From Caenimonas soli (GTDB lineage Bacteria; Pseudomonadota; Gammaproteobacteria; Burkholderiales; Burkholderiaceae_C), in assembly GCF_013155545.1 (NCBI RefSeq), contig NZ_JABJVV010000004.1:1-64000 (forward strand): 64,000 bases of DNA, in the 5' to 3' direction. Numbering within the stretch: position 1 is the first letter of the stretch; every line of letters starts with the position of its first letter. Made by a program: the position numbers and the translations under genes. Below are positions 59,401 to 64,000 of the stretch, piece after piece. The notes beneath the pieces are model-generated. The model was not told the DNA's origin, did no database searches, and worked only from the letters and a program-made list of their open reading frames with translations.

Positions 59401-59988
59401 GTGACGCCCGGGCGTCCGGCAGCCGCGCTGCCAGGTCTGGATCCCGCCGAACTGCCGGCGGACGCCATCGAAGTCGGGCGCATCGCCGATGCATGGGGCA
59501 TCAAGGGCTGGTTCAAGGTCCTGCCCCACAGCGCCTCCCCCGAGGCGCTTTTTTCTTCCAAGCGCTGGTACCTGCTGCCCACCGAGAGGGGTACGAAGAC
59601 CTTCACGGGAACCGTGCTCCTGCGCGTGCGCGAGGCCAAGGAGCATTCTGACACCATCGTCGCCAGTGCCCACGAGGTCGATGACCGCAGCGCCGCCGAG
59701 GCGCTCAAGGGCGCGCGAATCTTCATTCCGCGCTCCAGCTTTCCCACGGCAAGCACCGACGAGTACTACTGGGTCGACCTGATCGGCCTTCAGGTGGTCA
59801 ATCGCGAGGGCGTGGCGTTGGGCCAGGTCAAAGAGTTGCTCTCCACCGGCCCGCAAACCGTGCTGGTGCTCGACTACACCGAGGACGGCAAGGCGATGGA
59901 ACGGATGATTCCCTTCGTTTCCGCCTATGTCGACGGGGTGGACCTGCCAGGCAAGAAGATCACGGTCGACTGGCAAGCCGACTACTAA
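59401..59988 (+). CDS. rimM: Ribosome maturation factor RimM
   Basis: 195 residues from a GTG at 59401, four bases after the rpsP stop. N-terminal RimM barrel (IEVGRIADAWGIKGWFKVLP) and C-terminal PRC-barrel (EYYWVDLIGLQVVNREGVAL; MIPFVSAYVDGVD). It helps assemble the 30S head with S19. The first 20 residues are a Pro/Ala-rich extension. Confidence 0.93.
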   Translation: MTPGRPAAALPGLDPAELPADAIEVGRIADAWGIKGWFKVLPHSASPEALFSSKRWYLLPTERGTKTFTGTVLLRVREAKEHSDTIVASAHEVDDRSAAEALKGARIFIPRSSFPTASTDEYYWVDLIGLQVVNREGVALGQVKELLSTGPQTVLVLDYTEDGKAMERMIPFVSAYVDGVDLPGKKITVDWQADY

Positions 59989-59998
59989 CATTGGCGTC

Positions 59999-60745
59999 AT
60001 GCGCTTCGACGTCATCACGCTGTTCCCCGAGCTGTTCGCGCCTTTCCTGGCCAGCGGCGTGACCCGGCGCGCCTACGAGTCCAAGCAGGTCGATGTTCAT
60101 CTGTGGAATCCCCGTGATTTCGCCGAAGGCAACTACCGCCGCGTCGACGACCGGCCCTTCGGCGGCGGGCCCGGCATGGTCATGCTGGCCGGCCCGCTGG
60201 CGCAGTGCCTGGCCGCTATCAAGGCGCAGCGTGGCGATGCCGCGCCGGTGGTGCTGTTCTCACCGATCGGCGCCAAGCTGGACCACGCGGGGGTGGAGGG
60301 CTGGTCGGCCGGCCAGGGCGCGGTGCTGGTCTGCGGACGTTACGAAGGCGTGGATCAGCGCTTCATCGACCGCCACGTCGATGTCCAGATCAGCCTGGGG
60401 GATTTCGTGCTTTCCGGCGGAGAGATTGCGGCCATGGCCCTGCTGGATGCGGTTGCCCGGCTGCAGCCGGGGGTGCTGGGCGACGAGGACAGCCACCAGT
60501 TCGACAGCTTCAACCCGGCGCTGGACGGGCTGCTGGATTGCCCGCATTACACCCGTCCGGAGGAGTGGGAGGGGCTCAAGGCCCCACCCGAGCTGCTCTC
60601 CGGCCACCATGTCCAGATCGAGCGCTGGCGCCGCGACCGGCGCCTGGAGATCACGGCCCGGCACCGCCCGGACTTGATCGCCGCCGCCCGCGCCGCCGGG
60701 CGCCTGTCGAAGGCCGATGAGGCGCTCTTGAGCAAGCTGCCTTGA
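59999..60745 (+). CDS. trmD: tRNA (guanine37-N1)-methyltransferase TrmD
   Basis: 248 residues from the ATG at 59999 (MRFDVITLFPELF). The trefoil-knot SAM site is seen in LVCGRYEGVDQRFID and QISLGDFVLSGGEIAAMALL; DDRPFGGGPGMVM lies earlier. It methylates G37 of tRNAs to prevent frameshifting. Third gene of the operon; the start is ten bases after the rimM stop. Confidence 0.95.
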   Translation: MRFDVITLFPELFAPFLASGVTRRAYESKQVDVHLWNPRDFAEGNYRRVDDRPFGGGPGMVMLAGPLAQCLAAIKAQRGDAAPVVLFSPIGAKLDHAGVEGWSAGQGAVLVCGRYEGVDQRFIDRHVDVQISLGDFVLSGGEIAAMALLDAVARLQPGVLGDEDSHQFDSFNPALDGLLDCPHYTRPEEWEGLKAPPELLSGHHVQIERWRRDRRLEITARHRPDLIAAARAAGRLSKADEALLSKLP

Positions 60746-60757
60746 GTTGTTTATAAT
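60728..60757 (+). promoter_or_regulatory. Internal promoter for rplS
   Basis: TTGAGC (60728-60733) and TATAAT (60752-60757) are 18 bases apart, a good sigma-70 promoter overlapping the trmD 3' end. It would give rplS its own transcript in addition to read-through. Confidence 0.6.
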
Positions 60758-60794
60758 CAGAGGCTTTTCGATCCTCTGCCCGGCCGCGGCTCGC

Positions 60795-60810
60795 AACGCT
60801 TCCAAGCGTT
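60795..60810 (+). promoter_or_regulatory. Hairpin in the rplS leader
   Basis: AACGCTT-CC-AAGCGTT, a perfect palindrome in the 115-base gap before rplS. An AGAGG...CCTCT pair (about 60759-60777) precedes it. Possibly a regulatory leader for L19, or simply a structured spacer. Confidence 0.4.
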
Positions 60811-60860
60811 CGAATGCCGCCCCTAGCGTAGCGCGGGCACGATCACAGAGGTAAAAAACC

Positions 60861-61235
<375 letters not shown>

Positions 61236-61252
61236 GCAAGCGCCCCGCGAAG

Positions 61253-61286
61253 AGCCGCCGCAGCTTCGTGCTCGTGGCGGCTTTTC
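61253..61286 (+). terminator. Rho-independent terminator after rplS
   Basis: AGCCGCC (61253-61259) pairs with GGCGGCT (61276-61282), followed by a T-run ending TTTTC. It ends the rpsP-rplS operon just before the NUDIX gene. Confidence 0.65.
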
Positions 61287-61298
61287 TCATTCTGGCCC

Positions 61299-62006
61299 AT
61301 GCCCATCAGTCCCGCCCCCACCTACGTGCCGCTGTCCAAGCTGCCGAATTTCGATCCCCGCACGGTGCCGGTGATCGGCATCGACACGCACCTGCCTGCG
61401 GTGCGGCCGGAAGCGCTGGCGCCGAAGGCGTTGCGCGAGCGGTTTCGGGACCCGCCGAATTGGGAGCCGGAGGTCTGGAACGAGCCCAGGATCGCCGAGC
61501 GACGATCCGCCAGGGCCGCCGTGCTGGTCCCCATCGTAATGCGCGAGCGGCCCACAATCCTGCTGACCGAACGCACCACGCACCTGTCCACGCATTCGGG
61601 GCAGGTCGCTTTCCCCGGTGGCAAGCGCGACGACACCGACATTGACGAGGCGCACACCGCGCTGCGCGAGGCGCACGAGGAGATCGGGCTTGCCCCCGGC
61701 ATGGTGGAAGTGATCGGCCAGATGCCGACCTACACCACCGGCACGCAATTCATCATCACGCCGGTCGTGGCCCTGGTGAATCCCGATCACAAGCTGACGC
61801 TCAACGCCTTCGAGGTTGCGGATGCGTTCGAGGTGCCGCTGGACTTCCTGATGAACCCCGCCCACCACCACCGGCATGCGATCGAGTGGGCCGGCGCGCG
61901 CCGCGAGTGGTTCTCCATGCCGTACATGGACGGAACCACCGAGCGCTTCGTCTGGGGCGCCACCGCCGCCATGCTGCGCAACTTCTACCGATTCCTGGCC
62001 GCCTAG
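61299..62006 (+). CDS. CoA pyrophosphatase-like NUDIX hydrolase
   Basis: 235 residues. The NUDIX box is FPGGKRDDTDIDEAHTALRE followed by AHEEIGL; the first acidic position is Asp rather than Glu, as is usual for the CoA group. It probably splits CoA or acyl-CoA to 4-phosphopantetheine and ADP, or clears related nucleotides. About 60 residues precede the NUDIX domain. Confidence 0.83.
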   Translation: MPISPAPTYVPLSKLPNFDPRTVPVIGIDTHLPAVRPEALAPKALRERFRDPPNWEPEVWNEPRIAERRSARAAVLVPIVMRERPTILLTERTTHLSTHSGQVAFPGGKRDDTDIDEAHTALREAHEEIGLAPGMVEVIGQMPTYTTGTQFIITPVVALVNPDHKLTLNAFEVADAFEVPLDFLMNPAHHHRHAIEWAGARREWFSMPYMDGTTERFVWGATAAMLRNFYRFLAA

Positions 62007-62041
62007 CCGGCTTTTTTGGGCGGCGGCTTTATGATTGCCGC

Positions 62042-63013
62042 ATGAGCTTCTTCGCCATCCTGTTCGCGCTGCTTTTGGAGCAGGTGCGTCCCCTGGCGCG
62101 GCACAACCCGATCCACGCTTCTCTGCGGGGCTGGGCCCGGTGGGCGAGCAGGAACTTCGACGCGGGCAAGCCGCACCATGGCTGGGTGGCCTGGACGGTG
62201 GCGGTGCTCCTACCCGCCGTTGCCGCCGTGGCGGTGCATTGGGCGCTGGCGCTCACGCTGGGATGGCCCTTCGCCGTGGTGTGGAGCGTGGCGGTCCTGT
62301 ACGTGACGCTGGGGTTCCGGCAGTTCAGCCATCACTTCACCAATATCCGCGATGCGCTCGACGCCGGTGACGAGGACACCGCCCGCGAGCTGCTGGCGCA
62401 ATGGCAGCAGGTCGATGCCAGCGAGTTGCCGCGCAGCGAGATCGTGCGCCATGTGATCGAGTATTCGGTGCTGGCAGCACACCGCCATGTGTTCGGCGTG
62501 CTGGCCTGGTTCTCGGTGCTGGCCGCTTTCGGCTTCGGGCCTGCCGGTGCGATCCTGTACCGCATGAGCGAGTTCGTCGCGCGCTACTGGAAGCACCGCA
62601 ACCGCACGCAGACCCAGCCTGCCAGCGTGGCCCTGCAGTCCGCCGCGGCCCGGGCCTGGGCCGCTATCGACTGGCTGCCCGCCCGCATCACGGCGCTGGC
62701 GTTCGCCGTCGTCGGGAGCTTCGAGGACGCGATCGATTGCTGGCGCAATTACGCACAGCGATTTCCCAACGACAACGACGGCGTCATCCTGGCCGCCACC
62801 TCCGGCGCCGTCAATGTGCGCTTGGGCGGCGAGGCGCTGAAGTCGGCCCATTCCGCCAATGGCACCCAGGCCACCATGGACGACACCGAGAGCACGCCCG
62901 GCCGCGAGGCGGAGGTCGGGCACCTGCGCAGCATCGTTGGCCTGGTGTGGCGGTCGGTCGTGCTGTGGATGGTCTTGCTGGCGCTGCTGACGTTGGCGCG
63001 CCTGCTGGGCTAG
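62042..63013 (+). CDS. CobD/CbiB family membrane protein
   Basis: 323 residues from the ATG at 62042 (MSFFAILFALLLEQVRPLA). Four or five hydrophobic stretches and the conserved DWLPARITALAFAVVGSFED region are as in CobD/CbiB, the cobinamide-phosphate synthase. Many betaproteobacterial members lie beside ribosomal genes, not cobalamin genes, and their role is uncertain. No other cobalamin gene is nearby. Confidence 0.75.
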   Translation: MSFFAILFALLLEQVRPLARHNPIHASLRGWARWASRNFDAGKPHHGWVAWTVAVLLPAVAAVAVHWALALTLGWPFAVVWSVAVLYVTLGFRQFSHHFTNIRDALDAGDEDTARELLAQWQQVDASELPRSEIVRHVIEYSVLAAHRHVFGVLAWFSVLAAFGFGPAGAILYRMSEFVARYWKHRNRTQTQPASVALQSAAARAWAAIDWLPARITALAFAVVGSFEDAIDCWRNYAQRFPNDNDGVILAATSGAVNVRLGGEALKSAHSANGTQATMDDTESTPGREAEVGHLRSIVGLVWRSVVLWMVLLALLTLARLLG

Positions 63014-63023
63014 CGCCTGGACC

Positions 63024-63947
63024 CTAGAACCGCTCCGGCTGCGACAGTTCGGCGAACAGCTCTTTGTAGATCCGGTAGCGCGAGGGCGTGATGCCTTCGG
63101 TGTTCGCGTCCGAACCCACGGCTGCGATCACGCCGCAGCCCGGTTCATGCAGGTGGGTGCAGTTGTAGAACTTGCAGTTGCCCATGTGGGCTTTCAGGTC
63201 GGGCATGCACCCCGCCAACTGCATGGGCTCGATGTGGTTCAGGCCGAACTCCTGGAACCCCGGCGAGTCGATGAGCGCGGTGCCGCTTTTCTTGTCGACC
63301 CAGTACAAGGCGGTGCTGGTCGTGGTGTGCTTGCCGGAGTTCAATGCCTGGGAAATCTCACCGGTCACGACCAGGGCGCCCGGCGCCAGCAGGTTGATCA
63401 GCGTGCTCTTGCCCGCGCCCGAGGGGCCGAGCACCAGGGTGGTCTTGCCCTCCAGGTGCTTGAGCAGATGGTCCCGGTCGACCTGGCTGGAGTGCTTGAG
63501 CGACAGCGGCAACACGCCATAGTGCATGCGCTGGTAAGGCTGGAGACGAGCCCAGGCGCGCTCGAACGGCTCCACCAGGTCGCTCTTGTTCAACGCGATC
63601 ACCGGCGCGATGCGCTCCGCTTCGGCGGCGATCAGTGCCCGCGCCAGCTGGCTTTCGGAGAACTCGGGCGTGGCGGCGATAAGGATCAGGACCTGGTCGA
63701 GATTGGCCGCGAAGGATTTGGTGCGGATTTCATCCTGCCGGTAGAACAGGTTGCGCCGCTCTTCGACCTTCTCGATCGTTCCTTCGTCGTGTGAGCCTTG
63801 CCACAGCACGCGGTCGCCGACCACGGCCTGGCTCTTCTTGCCGCGCGGGTGGCAAATCAGGCGCTTGCCTTCCGGGGTTTCGACGACGCAGTGGCGTCCG
63901 TGGCTCGCCACCACCAGCCCGCGATCGAGCGCCGCGCGCTCGGTCAA
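63024..63947 (-). CDS. rsgA: Ribosome small-subunit-dependent GTPase RsgA
   Basis: 307 residues. Circularly permuted GTPase: G4-type NKSDL occurs before G1 LGPSGAGKSTLINLL, then the G3-like DSPGFQEFGL. The C-terminal zinc site is CKFYNCTHLHEPGC. N-terminal OB fold. It checks late 30S maturation. Start is TTG at 63947 with GAGGG upstream. Confidence 0.93.
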   Translation of the reverse strand: MTERAALDRGLVVASHGRHCVVETPEGKRLICHPRGKKSQAVVGDRVLWQGSHDEGTIEKVEERRNLFYRQDEIRTKSFAANLDQVLILIAATPEFSESQLARALIAAEAERIAPVIALNKSDLVEPFERAWARLQPYQRMHYGVLPLSLKHSSQVDRDHLLKHLEGKTTLVLGPSGAGKSTLINLLAPGALVVTGEISQALNSGKHTTTSTALYWVDKKSGTALIDSPGFQEFGLNHIEPMQLAGCMPDLKAHMGNCKFYNCTHLHEPGCGVIAAVGSDANTEGITPSRYRIYKELFAELSQPERF

Positions 63948-63957
63948 GAAACCACCC

Positions 63958-64000
63958 TCATGCCAGCAGCGCGTCGACCTGCGACGCGCACTCGAAATCG
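63958..64000 (-). CDS. 4a-hydroxytetrahydrobiopterin dehydratase, C-terminal end
   Basis: Only the last 13 residues are present, DFECASQVDALLA, then TGA. This resembles the end of pterin-4-alpha-carbinolamine dehydratases, and the gene commonly lies just before rsgA in this group. The assignment is tentative because so little sequence is available. Confidence 0.45.
   Translation of the reverse strand, partial: DFECASQVDALLA

Overview
The window is high-GC, densely packed bacterial chromosome. Gene content and order (rpsP-rimM-trmD-rplS followed by a CoA-pyrophosphatase NUDIX gene, a CobD/CbiB-like gene, rsgA and the tail of a pterin dehydratase; two DUF1631 genes around ettA; tripartite-transport-like and DUF883 genes) point to a betaproteobacterium of the order Burkholderiales, most likely Comamonadaceae (Ramlibacter/Variovorax type). 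This placement is inference from gene families; no 16S or tRNA gene was seen. The window is mostly core and metabolic. The only mobile DNA recognised is the 5' part of an IS4-family element at the left edge, plus short dispersed palindromes.

Region by region. 1-300: start of an IS4-family transposase, read leftwards out of the window. 356-8653: a sugar-acid module with an IlvD/Edd-type dehydratase, a D-2-hydroxyacid dehydrogenase, a complete CUT1-type sugar ABC transporter (binding protein, two permeases, ATPase), a small cupin-like protein and a FadR-type GntR regulator; a shared AT-rich palindrome sits in both upstream regions. 8789-12549: transglutaminase-like protein, NAD(P)-binding protein, RNA helicase RhlE, a small hypothetical. 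12742-20074: two DUF1631 paralogues flanking the translation factor EttA and a YidB-like protein, plus a DUF3606 protein and a large imperfect inverted repeat. 20109-27607: orphan TAXI binding protein, P1 peptidase, DUF883 protein, a metal-response cluster (CDF-type efflux protein, CadR-like MerR regulator, EamA transporter with a His-rich tail), an MFS exporter, a periplasmic glycerophosphodiesterase and a DOPA-dioxygenase-like protein. 27604-32618: polar amino-acid ABC transporter (ATPase, two permeases, binding protein) led by a GntR/FCD regulator, then a hydratase and an OsmC protein. 32770-48502: acyl-CoA ligase, catalase-family protein, a KaiC-like ATPase paired with a hybrid histidine kinase, SDR, voltage-gated potassium channel, NDH-2, core-type MetE, serine hydrolase, TetR/DUF2855 pair, cupin, orphan response regulator, a membrane-anchored hypothetical and a zinc-independent alcohol-dehydrogenase-like reductase.

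48742-52684 is an ergothioneine cluster: EgtB and EgtD overlap, followed by a DUF427 protein and a flavin disulfide reductase that may act on oxidised thiols. 52718-58493 holds a 2OG-Fe dioxygenase, another DUF883 protein, an SDR, an intradiol dioxygenase, an RluA-type pseudouridine synthase whose start codon overlaps that of a divergent DUF486 protein, and the DUF47-Pit phosphate pair. 59145-64000 is the conserved ribosomal/translation block ending with rsgA.

The most interesting candidates for unusual biology are the KaiC-like/hybrid-kinase pair, the ergothioneine cluster with its extra reductase, the metal module with a His-tailed EamA protein, the duplicated DUF1631 genes, two matched operator-like sites around the GntR-led amino-acid transporter, and structured leaders in front of rpsP and rplS. 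No CRISPR array, prophage or tRNA gene was found.
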